Shown here: positions 1 to 8,878 of the stretch, in pieces | Layout of the letters: every line of letters starts with the position of its first letter | Numbering within the stretch: the stretch's first letter is position 1 | Source of the DNA: Gemmatimonadales bacterium | Lineage (GTDB): Bacteria; Gemmatimonadota; Gemmatimonadetes; Gemmatimonadales; GWC2-71-9 | DNA length: 64,000 nucleotides | Assembly (NCBI GenBank): GCA_019637315.1 | Contig: JAHBVU010000006.1 | Span: forward strand, 1-64,000 | Reading direction: 5' to 3' | Position numbers and translations under genes: made by a program | Notes under the pieces: model-generated | The model's input: the letters and a program-made list of their open reading frames with translations, nothing else | Database searches by the model: none | Told to the model about the DNA's origin: nothing

Positions 1-546
1 GGTCAGTCGGATGGCTCCAGAGCTGTCCGACATATGAGAGGTCGTGTCACGGAAGGACTGAACGCCGGACAGAATCACGCCCCGCAGAAAGACCCGTCGG
101 CCTGCCGTCGCCGTGCGGGCCTCCCGCACCGAGAGCTCGGGATAGGCAAGCCGAACCGACACCCGGACCGTATCCATTCCCTGGGCCACGGCAATGTGAG
201 TGGTATCGATCTGCGCAACCGAAACCGAATCTCCCAGGCTGCTTGGAGCGACCCCAATCAGATACTGTCCGAGCACGACATCCGAGAAGCGAGCCCGACC
301 CTGCGCATCGGATATGACGGTTCGCACCGTATCCGCGCCGCGGGTCAGCAACGCCACCCGCGCACCAGCATACAGGACGTCGAGTGGCGTGTTGGTCCGG
401 GAACCGTCGGCATCGAGGTACAGATGCACCACGATGGCGCCAGTCGGTTCGGCCGGAAATCCGAGGTCGACCCCGGCGTTGTCACATCCGGCGGCAAGCG
501 CCGCGACCACCGCGAGGCCCGCCCGAGACAAGGAGAAGGTTCGCAT
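1..546 (-). CDS. Lipoprotein with Ig/Cna-like and OB-fold-like regions (partial)
   Basis: The gene runs off the left edge; 182 codons from its start are visible. The start ATG lies 3 bp after the stop of the upstream TonB receptor gene, so the two are probably co-transcribed. Residues 1-21 form a lipoprotein signal with lipobox LAAGC (Cys21). Residues of about 30-130 look like a beta-sandwich carboxypeptidase-regulatory or SdrD/Cna-B-type repeat. Around residue 145-182 the pattern 'VREARTATAGRRVFLRGVI ... DSSGAIRLT' resembles the OB-fold found at the front of extracellular nucleases (YhcR/ExeM type). The catalytic part, if any, is outside the window, so the function is not assigned. The lipoprotein call is firm; the domain names are inferred by pattern. 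Confidence 0.7.
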   Translation of the reverse strand, partial: MRTFSLSRAGLAVVAALAAGCDNAGVDLGFPAEPTGAIVVHLYLDADGSRTNTPLDVLYAGARVALLTRGADTVRTVISDAQGRARFSDVVLGQYLIGVAPSSLGDSVSVAQIDTTHIAVAQGMDTVRVSVRLAYPELSVREARTATAGRRVFLRGVILSGVQSFRDTTSHMSDSSGAIRLT

Positions 547-549
547 GGC

Positions 550-3500
550 TCAGTACTCCAGGCGCAGGCCAACCCGGACCGAGCGGGGATCGCCGCGCCG
601 GACCAGGAGGGAGCCGAAATTGGGATTCGCAACGAGCGGCAGGGTCAGAATCCCCGACCCGCCGGATCCGATACTGCCCGCCGGATCGACCAGCACGAGC
701 GCACGGTCGACGATCCCGGTTTCGGTCGCCACCAGATTGAAGGCATCGACCGTTAGGGCGAGTCGATCGCCGAGCCGACCGACCGGAAGCCCGACCGAGA
801 GACTCAGGTCGAAGGCCTGATGCAGCGTTTCCCGGCAGCTGTTCCGAACCGCGAAGCCTCCGGTTGCACCACCCTCGCAACCGGCATTCCGCAGCGCGGC
901 GTCCACACCGGCGACCGCTGTACCGAGGTGGGCCGGATCGTTGTTGCCTGATCCGTCCGCATTGACGTCGACCCCGGGCCGGAATCCCGGCGTGAACGGC
1001 AGTCCCGAGCGAACCCGGTAGCGACCCGAGAGTGTCAAAGGCGATCGACCGCCCGTCGAGATTCGGAGGAGTGCGGTCCCCCGATGCGGCACGTCGAAGT
1101 CCGATCGTCCCTTGGCCCAGTCGACGCCATTCAGCCCATCGGGAAACGGGTTCAACTGATCGGTCGGATCAGCCGACCGCGACCCGATCAGATTGTCTTC
1201 AGTCTTGGAGTAGGTGTACGAGGCTATCAAGGCGACCCGACCGCTCAGCCGCTGCTCGAGCCTTGCCGCGAACTCGTAGTAGGTGGCGTATCCGGTCGGC
1301 GAAAGCCCGCTGACGAGATCGAAGCCCGTAAAGCGACGGTTGCCTTCGGGAACCGCGGCGACGAGTCCGCCGAGCTTGACCAGTGAGCCATAAACCGGGC
1401 GGCCTTCCTGCGTAGCCGCCACCGGCGCAGCCAGCCGATTGAGATCCTCGCGGCGCAGCAGGTAATCGGTGTGGTGATAGGCACCGGAGAGGTGCAACGT
1501 GGCGTCGCCCAGGCTCCGGCTGATTCCGAAATCGAGCTTAGCGGTTCGCGGCGCACGGATCGTGGTGTTGAGCAGGGTCAGGCGCTCTCCGGCAATCGGC
1601 GCCGCGCTCAGACCCGGAAGCGCCGGCCAGGCATCGAATCCGCCGACCCCGCGATGCACCATGACCTCGCGATCGAAGAGAATCGACTCGGCAAAGGCAA
1701 ACCGATCGAGGGGCGCGAAGGAATAGCCAGCGCCGCCTCGCACGACCCAGTCGCCCGCGTTCTGCCAAACGAAGCCGAGCCGCGGCGAAATGTTGACGCT
1801 GTTCTGGTAGACTTCCTCGCGTGCTACAGTGATCGCTTCCCACACCGGGTTGGTATTGACCTTGTCGGTCGGAAGCGTGAAGTAGTCGATCCGAGTTCCC
1901 AACAGAATGGAGAGGCTCGGCGACACGGACCAGGTGTCCTGCAGGAATGCTCCGAGCTGCGCCGTCGTGAAGCTCGCCGCCTCGGCGGGACCCACGACCT
2001 GTGAGAAGACGCCCTGCCCAGCGCCGAAGCCGTCCACTGATCCGAAGAGGAACGCTCCGCTCGCTCCGTAACGGTAATCCTGGCGGTAGTCGATCAGACT
2101 CGCGCTGCCACCGACCTTGATCTGGTGGACGCCCGCGCGCAGCTGGACCGCGTTCGAGATATCGAAGGTCTTCTGGTCGAAGAGGGCCGGGAGGCCCAGG
2201 GAACGACCGAAGGCTGCGCCGCTGCCGACGACCGTCGTGGACGGAACCGCGGTCCCGCCGTACTCGCGCCGCGCCAGGCCAAACCCGACGCGAAGTTCGT
2301 TCGAGATCAGAGTGCCCCGACTGGTCACGGTCAACGCCGCCGAGGCGTCGCGGGCAGAAAGTTCGCTGCCGGCTCCGGACACCAGCTCGCTGCCCAGCAG
2401 GCCGGCCTCCTCCTTCCAAACGGCCAAGCCTGCCCGCACCGCCACCTCATGTGCCGCGCCCAGCCGCCAGTCGACCCGACCCGATCCGCTGCCGCCGCGC
2501 CAGCGACGAACAGGGGGCGCGACGAGCGAACCGATCTGCGTACCGAACGAATCCGCCGCAATGGCGGGGAGCACCTCGCGCAGCGAAACGGCCTGGCCAC
2601 GATAGGTCGCGGCGTCCTGCGCCCACGCGTACGAACTCGGCGTTTCGACCGACTGGAAATCGAAGCGGAGCGCAAAGGACGCGGTGTCCGTAACGATCGG
2701 CCCGCTCAGGAAGACGCCCCCGCGGAGCGACAATGCGGTGCTGTCCGCCGGGTTGTCGAGCGGCCGAGCACCCAGCGCACCGGAGCTCGCACTGAGATAC
2801 GGCTGAAAGAGCAAGCGGTTGCCGCCCCGCCGCGTTTGCGCAGCAATCGTGGTTCCCAAGCCGCCCCGCCACTCGAGGTCTACGGGCGCGCCGAGCACGG
2901 ACACCTGGTCGAGCCCGTCGCGCGCAAAGATCGGAGTCAGGGCCGGCTGGTCCGGAAATCCAGGATGCGACAGCAGGGTCTCGGGCACCCCATCCACGAT
3001 CAGTCGACTCCGCCAGCCGGGCAAACCGCCCGCCGACAGGGCGAGGCCTGCGCGGCCATCGACCGGAGCGACGAACTCGCTCAGGCCGGATGCCACGTCG
3101 GACAGGTCCCGTCGCGCCTCGTGGCTCGTCAACTCGATCCGACTGACCAAGCGGGCACGAGCCATCCCGGAGGGAGAGGCCCTCTCGACCTGCTCTTCTA
3201 CCGCCAGAATCGGGGGCGGCCGACGTTCGAGCACGACGCTGATCGAGGTCTGCTGGCCCGGAGCGACCACGATCCCGATCCGCCGCACCGGCTGGTAGCC
3301 GGCCTGCTCCACCAGGACGCGGTACTCTCCGGCGGCGAGGAGGTTGATTCCGAAGGTTCCGGAAAATCCCGTCTGGAAGGAGCCGACCGCCCCGCCGGTG
3401 GCCGTCTCGATCGTGACCTGGGCTCCGTCGAGCGGACCACCATCAACTCCGACTACGACCCCCTGCAACGATCCCGAGGTCAGGCTCTGGGCGGCAAGGG

Positions 3501-3576
3501 GACCCGACACCCCGGCCGTGGCCAAGCAGACCGCGATCCAGACCCGAACGATTTTCCAGCGCTGGGGCAGAGACAT
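550..3576 (-). CDS. TonB-dependent receptor with N-terminal carboxypeptidase-regulatory-like domain
   Basis: An outer-membrane protein of 1008 aa, a usual size for the Oar-like or CarboxypepD_reg TonB receptor group. Residues 1-29 are a signal peptide ending LAAQ. Residues of about 35-118 form a CarboxypepD_reg-like beta-sandwich (SLQGVVVG ... GEYRVLVEQAGYQPV). About 140-255 is a plug-like region with the 'LIVDGVPE' and 'VSVLGAPVDLEWRGGLGTTI' signature, and the rest is beta-barrel ending in Tyr (LRLEY), a typical barrel terminus. No clear TonB box was recognised. The substrate cannot be read from the sequence. The stop is followed after 3 bp by the lipoprotein gene, suggesting a receptor/lipoprotein pair. 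Confidence 0.85.
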   Translation of the reverse strand: MSLPQRWKIVRVWIAVCLATAGVSGPLAAQSLTSGSLQGVVVGVDGGPLDGAQVTIETATGGAVGSFQTGFSGTFGINLLAAGEYRVLVEQAGYQPVRRIGIVVAPGQQTSISVVLERRPPPILAVEEQVERASPSGMARARLVSRIELTSHEARRDLSDVASGLSEFVAPVDGRAGLALSAGGLPGWRSRLIVDGVPETLLSHPGFPDQPALTPIFARDGLDQVSVLGAPVDLEWRGGLGTTIAAQTRRGGNRLLFQPYLSASSGALGARPLDNPADSTALSLRGGVFLSGPIVTDTASFALRFDFQSVETPSSYAWAQDAATYRGQAVSLREVLPAIAADSFGTQIGSLVAPPVRRWRGGSGSGRVDWRLGAAHEVAVRAGLAVWKEEAGLLGSELVSGAGSELSARDASAALTVTSRGTLISNELRVGFGLARREYGGTAVPSTTVVGSGAAFGRSLGLPALFDQKTFDISNAVQLRAGVHQIKVGGSASLIDYRQDYRYGASGAFLFGSVDGFGAGQGVFSQVVGPAEAASFTTAQLGAFLQDTWSVSPSLSILLGTRIDYFTLPTDKVNTNPVWEAITVAREEVYQNSVNISPRLGFVWQNAGDWVVRGGAGYSFAPLDRFAFAESILFDREVMVHRGVGGFDAWPALPGLSAAPIAGERLTLLNTTIRAPRTAKLDFGISRSLGDATLHLSGAYHHTDYLLRREDLNRLAAPVAATQEGRPVYGSLVKLGGLVAAVPEGNRRFTGFDLVSGLSPTGYATYYEFAARLEQRLSGRVALIASYTYSKTEDNLIGSRSADPTDQLNPFPDGLNGVDWAKGRSDFDVPHRGTALLRISTGGRSPLTLSGRYRVRSGLPFTPGFRPGVDVNADGSGNNDPAHLGTAVAGVDAALRNAGCEGGATGGFAVRNSCRETLHQAFDLSLSVGLPVGRLGDRLALTVDAFNLVATETGIVDRALVLVDPAGSIGSGGSGILTLPLVANPNFGSLLVRRGDPRSVRVGLRLEY

Positions 3577-3710
3577 AGCGTTCCTAAGAGATGTCTGGTA
3601 CTCGTTCCGGACAATGGCATTGCCCTAGAGAGGCATAGTTAACTGCAGAAGCAATGCCACAGGAGCGAACGGGCTGTTGCACACTCAACGCACAGTAGCT
3701 TCAGGCCATC

Positions 3711-3726
3711 GTTGCGTCAACGCAAC
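3711..3726. promoter_or_regulatory. 16-bp palindrome between divergent genes (possible operator)
   Basis: GTTGCGT-CA-ACGCAAC is an inverted repeat with 7-bp arms and a 2-nt centre. It lies in the 223-bp divergent gap between the TonB receptor and the sensor kinase. A looser copy, GTTG-N6-CAAC, sits about 35 bp upstream (near 3675). The spacing is that of a dimeric regulator site, but no regulator can be named. Confidence 0.3.
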
Positions 3727-3784
3727 AGACCGCATGCCTCAGCACAGCATCTCCTCCCCCCGTCCGTACCCGCTGATCGAGGGT

Positions 3785-3790
3785 TAGAAT
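3785..3790 (+). promoter_or_regulatory. -10 box TAGAAT of the ntrYX operon
   Basis: TAGAAT matches the -10 consensus at 5 of 6 positions and ends 9 nt before the kinase ATG. The intervening bases (ACCTCTCTC) hold no Shine-Dalgarno sequence, so transcription probably starts at or next to the start codon. No convincing -35 is visible. Confidence 0.5.
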
Positions 3791-3799
3791 ACCTCTCTC

Positions 3800-5062
3800 A
3801 TGCGCGCCCTGACCTTCCGAAGCCGGGTTTCCCTCGTGCTGCTCCTTCTCGGAGCGCCGTCGGCATTTGCCCTGCTTGGTTGGGCGTATTCCTCGCTCAC
3901 GAGTAACCCGGGCGCCCCGGCGCAGATCGTGATCCAGCCGCTGCGGCAATCGGGGCGCGACCTATTTGCCGCGCTCGATTCCACCCGGCTCACTCCCGCC
4001 GAACACCAGGCTTTGCAGGCGCATCGCGACGTCCTGAGCCGGCAGATCGCCCTGTCTCAGCGGGCCGAGTTTTACCAGAGCCGCCTGACCCGAGGGCTGG
4101 CTATCGTACTGGTCGTGCTCGGCTCCATTCTCGTGGTGCTTGCCGTCTTTCTCGGCCACAACCTGGCTCGGCAACTCAGCCAGCCGATCGACAACCTGGT
4201 CGGGTGGGCCGGCCGGATTCAACGCCAGGAACCGCTGCCGCCCGATCCTCCCAAAGGCGGTGCGCCTGAGTTCGCCGCCCTCCGCACCGCGCTTCGCGAC
4301 ATGGCGGACGGGTTGTCGAAGGCCCGCCGGGCCGAACTCGAGTCTGAACGCCTGCGGGCCTTTCGGGAAGTCGCCCGCCGAGTGGCGCACGAGATGAAGA
4401 ATCCCCTGACCCCGATTCGCTTTGCCGTGTCCTCACTGGGTCGAACCGCCACGAAGGACCAGGAAGAGGCGCTCGAGGTGCTTCGGGCGGAGTCGACTCG
4501 CCTGGAGCAGCTGGCCCGGGATTTTGCCAATCTGGGCCGGCTTCCCGAAGGCCCGCCCGCCGACGTCGACTTGGGCGAATTGCTGAGCGAGCTGCTGCGC
4601 ACCTCGCTGCCGCAGGGCGTCAAAGGCCACCTCTGGGTCGACGCCGCCGCACCTCACGTGACCGGCCATTACGATTCGCTCCGCCGCGCGCTGGCCAACC
4701 TGCTGCGGAATGCATCGGAAGCCATGCAGGGTGAGGGACGGATCGACGTGACGGTCCGTCCATGGGACGGCGGGGTTCGCGTGTCTATTGCAGACCAGGG
4801 TCCCGGCATTGCCGCTGAGAAGCGGAGCCGGATCTTCGAGCCCTATTTCACGGACAAGGCTGACGGCACCGGGCTTGGCCTGGCCATCGTCAAGCAGGCG
4901 GTTGACCTCCACCAGGGCACCATCGAGGTCGGAGAAACCGAGGGCGGAGGGGCCACGATGGTGATCTGGCTGCCGCTGACCTCGGAGAGCGCCCGGGCCC
5001 GGCCAACTGACCGACCATTCGTAGAACGCCGGGTGGCCGACCGGCGAAGGAACTGGCGATGA
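3800..5062 (+). CDS. Membrane sensor histidine kinase, NtrY-like
   Basis: A sensor kinase of 420 aa that should phosphorylate the response regulator encoded next. Residues 9-31 and 99-119 are membrane segments enclosing a short periplasmic loop with no recognisable sensor fold, followed by a HAMP-like linker (about 115-170). The HisKA H-box is VAHEMKNPLTP with phospho-acceptor His197. The ATPase domain has the N-box (Asn304), G1 DQGPG (332-336), F-box (346-350) and G2 GTGLGLAIV (356-364). The kinase is shorter than classical NtrY (over 700 aa) and has no PAS domain. Its stop overlaps the next start as ATGA. The family is firm; the NtrY label rests on the partner. Confidence 0.9.
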   Translation: MRALTFRSRVSLVLLLLGAPSAFALLGWAYSSLTSNPGAPAQIVIQPLRQSGRDLFAALDSTRLTPAEHQALQAHRDVLSRQIALSQRAEFYQSRLTRGLAIVLVVLGSILVVLAVFLGHNLARQLSQPIDNLVGWAGRIQRQEPLPPDPPKGGAPEFAALRTALRDMADGLSKARRAELESERLRAFREVARRVAHEMKNPLTPIRFAVSSLGRTATKDQEEALEVLRAESTRLEQLARDFANLGRLPEGPPADVDLGELLSELLRTSLPQGVKGHLWVDAAAPHVTGHYDSLRRALANLLRNASEAMQGEGRIDVTVRPWDGGVRVSIADQGPGIAAEKRSRIFEPYFTDKADGTGLGLAIVKQAVDLHQGTIEVGETEGGGATMVIWLPLTSESARARPTDRPFVERRVADRRRNWR

Positions 5063-6435
5063 CGACACGCATTCTGATCGTCGATGACGAGGCCAACATC
5101 AGGCGCATGCTTGGTGCGCTGCTCAAGGCCGAGGGATTCGAGGTGGCCGAAGCTCCGAACGGCAACGCGGCGCTGCTGACGCTGGAGGAGGTCCGCCCCG
5201 ACGCCATCCTGCTCGACCTGATGATGCCGCCCGGCCCCGACGGCATCGAAACGCTGGCGGCCATCCGGGAGCGCGATCCTGCGACGCCAGTCATCATGAT
5301 GAGCGGGAAAGCGCAGCTGACCGATGCGGTCCGGGCCATCAAGCACGGCGCCTTTCAGTTCCTGGAAAAGCCCCTCACACCCGAAGCGGTGCTGGTAACC
5401 CTGCGCTCCGCCCTGGAGCTGACCCGGACCCAGGCCGAGAACCGGGTGCTCAAGTCGCAGCTGTCGCGCACCCGGGCCGAGCTGATCGGAACCACGGCGG
5501 AGATGCAGCGTGTTCGTGCGGCCGTGAATCAGGTGGCGCCGACCGAAGCGCGCGTCCTGATCCTCGGCGAATCGGGAACCGGCAAGGAACTCGTGGCCAA
5601 TGCCATCCATACCGCGAGCCGCCGCGCCGGACGCGCCATCATCTCGGTCAACTGCGCCGCGATTCCGCGCGATCTCGTCGAGAGCGAGATGTTCGGTCAC
5701 GAGCGAGGCGCCTTTACCGGCGCCGTGGACCGTCGGATGGGGCGGTTCGAAATGGCCGACGGGGGCACCCTGTTCCTGGACGAGGTGGGCGACCTCAATC
5801 TCGAAGCGCAGGCCAAGTTGCTCCGGGTCCTCGAAACCGGGGAAATTCAGCGACTCGGCGCCGAGCGTGCCAAGCGTGTCGATGTGCGCATCGTTTCGGC
5901 CACGAATCAGCGCCTCGACGAAGCCGTGGCCGCGGGCACCTTTCGCGAGGACCTGTTCTTCAGGCTCAACGTCTTCCCGATCGAGCTGCCACCGCTCCGC
6001 CATCGGATCGACGACCTGCCGGATCTCGTCCGCTATCTGGCGGATCGACTGCGCGGCCACCAGGCACCGACGTTTACAGGCGACGCACTGGCTCTGCTGA
6101 GCTCGTACCACTGGCCCGGCAACATCCGTGAACTCGCCAATGTGGTCGAACGTCTGTCCATCATCGGCGGCTCGGAGATCGACTCGGCCTCGGTCCGCCA
6201 GGTCTTGCCACGGTCGGCGCCGAAAGTCGAGGGGCACACCGGACAGGACCACAGCTTCGGCCTGCCCAGCGACCACCAGGGGCGCTCGCTGTCCAACCTG
6301 CTCGATGACTATGAGCGCGCCCTGGTCCAGGACGCGCTGTCCCGAGCCTCCGGCAACGTGGCGGAGGCTGCCCGCGCGCTGCAGACCGACCGGGCCAATC
6401 TCTACCGCCGGATGAAGCGGCTGGGGCTGTCATGA
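5059..6435 (+). CDS. Sigma-54-dependent response regulator, NtrC/NtrX family
   Basis: A 458-aa activator with three domains. The receiver domain (1-115) has phospho-acceptor Asp53 and Lys104. The AAA+ domain (about 140-370) has Walker A GESGTGKE (170-177), the sigma-54 contact loop GAFTGA (217-222), Walker B FLDE (Asp241, Glu242) and a GNIRELANVVERL sensor segment. A Fis-type helix-turn-helix lies at about 418-458. The intact GAFTGA implies real sigma-54 activation, unlike some NtrX proteins that have lost it. It overlaps the kinase by 4 bp and the outer-membrane protein by 4 bp, so all should be made from one message. No target promoter is evident in the window. Confidence 0.93.
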   Translation: MTTRILIVDDEANIRRMLGALLKAEGFEVAEAPNGNAALLTLEEVRPDAILLDLMMPPGPDGIETLAAIRERDPATPVIMMSGKAQLTDAVRAIKHGAFQFLEKPLTPEAVLVTLRSALELTRTQAENRVLKSQLSRTRAELIGTTAEMQRVRAAVNQVAPTEARVLILGESGTGKELVANAIHTASRRAGRAIISVNCAAIPRDLVESEMFGHERGAFTGAVDRRMGRFEMADGGTLFLDEVGDLNLEAQAKLLRVLETGEIQRLGAERAKRVDVRIVSATNQRLDEAVAAGTFREDLFFRLNVFPIELPPLRHRIDDLPDLVRYLADRLRGHQAPTFTGDALALLSSYHWPGNIRELANVVERLSIIGGSEIDSASVRQVLPRSAPKVEGHTGQDHSFGLPSDHQGRSLSNLLDDYERALVQDALSRASGNVAEAARALQTDRANLYRRMKRLGLS

Positions 6436-8183
6436 CCGCCCGACTAGGCTGGCTCCGCATCAGCACGTTGCTGCTGGGTCTGATCGGACCGGCGCGCGCC
6501 GCGCTGGCCCAGGATAGCGTGGTGGTGATTCACCCGGATGCGGTCGACGAGCCGACCGAGGGCGCATTGCCACCCGAACTGGTGCAGCAACTGATCAACG
6601 CCTACAACGACAGCACCACCACACGCCTGGCCAGCAGCTTTACCCTTCCAGCCGGCGCCCGCATGGAGGGGCGTATCGCGATGTACCGGGGCACGCTTCG
6701 GGTGCTCGGCCGAATCGACGGTCCAGTCACCGTCATCAACGGCGACCTGGTCATCGGACCCGGCGGGGTGGTGCGCGGATCGGTCCTCGTCGTCGGCGGG
6801 CGGATCTACGTTCGCGACGGCGGCCGGCTCGACGGCGATCAGAAGACCCACGATGCGCTGGCCGCAGTGTACCGGATGCCCAATGGCCTCCTGGTCCTGC
6901 GCGAGCGCCGCCGTCCACTCGGAGAGCTGGCGGCGGCGCACACCGAGTTCCAGACCGGCGCGCTCAACACCCGACTGACCCTCGAAACCGGCAAGACCTA
7001 CAACCGAGTCGAAGGCCTCCCAATCATCTTCGGACCGACCTTCCGCAGCGAGGGCGGCCCCGGGCTCGACGTCGAGCTCGATGTCCGCGGCATCTTCCGC
7101 CCCGCGACGGATCGCACCAAGCTGCGCGACAACATCGGATTCCGAATCACCACCGAGTGGCAGATCGGAACCGACAGACGCTGGCTGCGGATCGGTGGGC
7201 GCGCCTCTCGGGAAATCGTGCCGATCGAGCAGCAGCCGCTGACCCGGGGCGAATCGGGGTGGTCAGCCTTCATGCTCCAGCGCGACTACCGCGACCATTT
7301 CGAGACCCGCGGCGCCGAGGGCTATCTGACCGTCGAGCCCGTACCGCGCCTGCAGCTGAGCTACGGACTTCGGAGCGACCTCGAGCGGTCTGTCCCGGCG
7401 AGCGATCCGGTCTCGGTCTTCCGTAATCGCGACACCTGGCGACCCAATCCCCTGGTTGACGACGGCCGCTATCTGACCCACCGGCTGGGGCTGAGGTACG
7501 ACAGTCGCAATGATCCTGCGGACCCCACCAACGGATGGCTGGTAACGGCCACGTATGAAGACAGTCGGACAGACGATGCCTCGCCGGTGTCGCTGCCCAC
7601 CGCGATCCGGCCGCCGATCCTCCCGGGACGCTATCATTTCGCGAAGCTGGCGTTCGATATCCGGCGCTACGCCCGATTCGATCCCAAGAGCCGGGTCAAC
7701 GCCCGTCTCGTGGGTGCCGGCTGGGTCGATGGCGATCCGCTGCCGATCCAGCGTCGAGTCTCCCTGGGCGGACCTGACATCCTGCCCGGATTCGGATTCC
7801 GGTCGCAGAACTGCGCCCCGCCAGGATACGTCGACCCCACCCAGGCCGCACTCTGCGATCGGTCGCTGGCCTTCCAGCTCGAGGTCCGCCGCAACCTGCC
7901 TCTCCCGCTACCGCTCAGGCTGCGCAACGCGGATCTAGCCATGCTTCAACAGTTGCTCGGCATCCAGCAGGCCGACCTGGTCCTGCTCGGCAATGTCGGC
8001 AAGGCATGGCTGACGGGTGAGGGACCGGGCCGAGTGCCCAACAATCGGATCCCACGCTTCAACGAGTGGGACGCGGACATCGGGGTCGGAATCGACGCCG
8101 GCGGGCTCGCGGTCTATCTCGCCAAGCCGCTTGCCGTGGACGACAAGTTCCGGTTCATCCTGCGCCTCGAGCGGCGTTTCTGA
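6432..8183 (+). CDS. Outer-membrane protein: bactofilin-like beta-helix fused to Omp85/BamA-type barrel
   Basis: A 583-aa exported protein. Residues 1-26 are a signal peptide (LAQ). Residues of about 75-137 are a right-handed beta-helix of the bactofilin type (GRIAMYRGTLRVLGRIDG, GPGGVVRGSVLVVGGRIYV). From about 180 the sequence is a barrel of the bacterial surface antigen (Omp85/TamA) class with the conserved segment RVSLGGPDILPGFGF and a C-terminal RLERRF ending in Phe, as the BAM beta-signal requires. No POTRA repeats are seen, so it is unlikely to be BamA itself. It overlaps the regulator gene by 4 bp. Whether it is a target or an output of NtrYX-type signalling is inference. Confidence 0.8.
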   Translation: MTARLGWLRISTLLLGLIGPARAALAQDSVVVIHPDAVDEPTEGALPPELVQQLINAYNDSTTTRLASSFTLPAGARMEGRIAMYRGTLRVLGRIDGPVTVINGDLVIGPGGVVRGSVLVVGGRIYVRDGGRLDGDQKTHDALAAVYRMPNGLLVLRERRRPLGELAAAHTEFQTGALNTRLTLETGKTYNRVEGLPIIFGPTFRSEGGPGLDVELDVRGIFRPATDRTKLRDNIGFRITTEWQIGTDRRWLRIGGRASREIVPIEQQPLTRGESGWSAFMLQRDYRDHFETRGAEGYLTVEPVPRLQLSYGLRSDLERSVPASDPVSVFRNRDTWRPNPLVDDGRYLTHRLGLRYDSRNDPADPTNGWLVTATYEDSRTDDASPVSLPTAIRPPILPGRYHFAKLAFDIRRYARFDPKSRVNARLVGAGWVDGDPLPIQRRVSLGGPDILPGFGFRSQNCAPPGYVDPTQAALCDRSLAFQLEVRRNLPLPLPLRLRNADLAMLQQLLGIQQADLVLLGNVGKAWLTGEGPGRVPNNRIPRFNEWDADIGVGIDAGGLAVYLAKPLAVDDKFRFILRLERRF

Positions 8184-8872
8184 TGCGACGCTGGCTCCTC
8201 GCTCTGGCCCTCCTGGCAGCCCAGATCGCGGCTGCGCAGGCTCAGGAAACCGGCTCCCGGACCACGGTGTCCCTCTCGATGGCGCTCGACTCGACGCTCC
8301 AGAGCAACGGGGCGCGGATGCCGATCGTCTACCTCCGCAATCTGCTGGTCGACGAACGATGGAAGGAAGCGCTGGAGAAATCGCTGCCGCTGATCGTGTC
8401 GTACACGATGCAGACCTGGCGATCGCGGGAAGGATGGATCGACGAACTGGCGAGCGAGACGAGCTGGCAGACGATCGTGACCAAGGAGCCGCTGCAGGAG
8501 GAGTACACGGTCACGTTCGTGGTCGCCAACCGTCGACTGCGGCCGTCCCGGTTTGCGTTACGCGATGCGGCCGACCGCTACCTCAACCTGCCCCAGCGAA
8601 TCGCGATCTACCCACGGCGAGACGGTCGGTTCTACTACACGGTGTCGGCCCGAATTACGGCGCTGTCGGACCGCGACATCGACCAGCTCGAGCGGTTCCT
8701 GGCAGGCGACCCGACGCTCGACGTCCCCGAGCAGGGCACCACGGTGGGACGGGGCATCCGACGCTTCCTGCTCCGGCTGGCCGGGCTGCCGAGCCAGGTG
8801 CTGCAGGCGCGCAGCGAGCAGTTTCAGGTTCAGCATGACGATGATGACGACGAGGACGACGACGCCTTCTGA
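8183..8872 (+). CDS. Exported DUF4390-like protein with acidic tail
   Basis: A secreted or periplasmic protein of 229 aa. The start ATG shares a base with the preceding stop (TGATG). Residues 1-20 are a signal peptide. The body (VYLRNLLVDERWKEALEKSLPLIVSYTMQTWR) resembles DUF4390, a family often found beside NtrY/NtrX genes in beta- and gammaproteobacteria; the same neighbourhood here supports the guess. The C-terminus ends in a run of Asp and Glu (about 219-227), which could bind cations. Function is unknown. It is the last gene of the operon and converges on asnB with a 6-bp gap. Confidence 0.7.
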   Translation: MRRWLLALALLAAQIAAAQAQETGSRTTVSLSMALDSTLQSNGARMPIVYLRNLLVDERWKEALEKSLPLIVSYTMQTWRSREGWIDELASETSWQTIVTKEPLQEEYTVTFVVANRRLRPSRFALRDAADRYLNLPQRIAIYPRRDGRFYYTVSARITALSDRDIDQLERFLAGDPTLDVPEQGTTVGRGIRRFLLRLAGLPSQVLQARSEQFQVQHDDDDDEDDDAF

Positions 8873-8878
8873 CCCGGG

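Noticed and set aside
2125-3642. 505-codon open frame on the plus strand across the TonB receptor gene
   Set aside because: It is the antisense shadow of a clear outer-membrane receptor; composition is Arg/Gly/Ala-rich with no recognisable motif.
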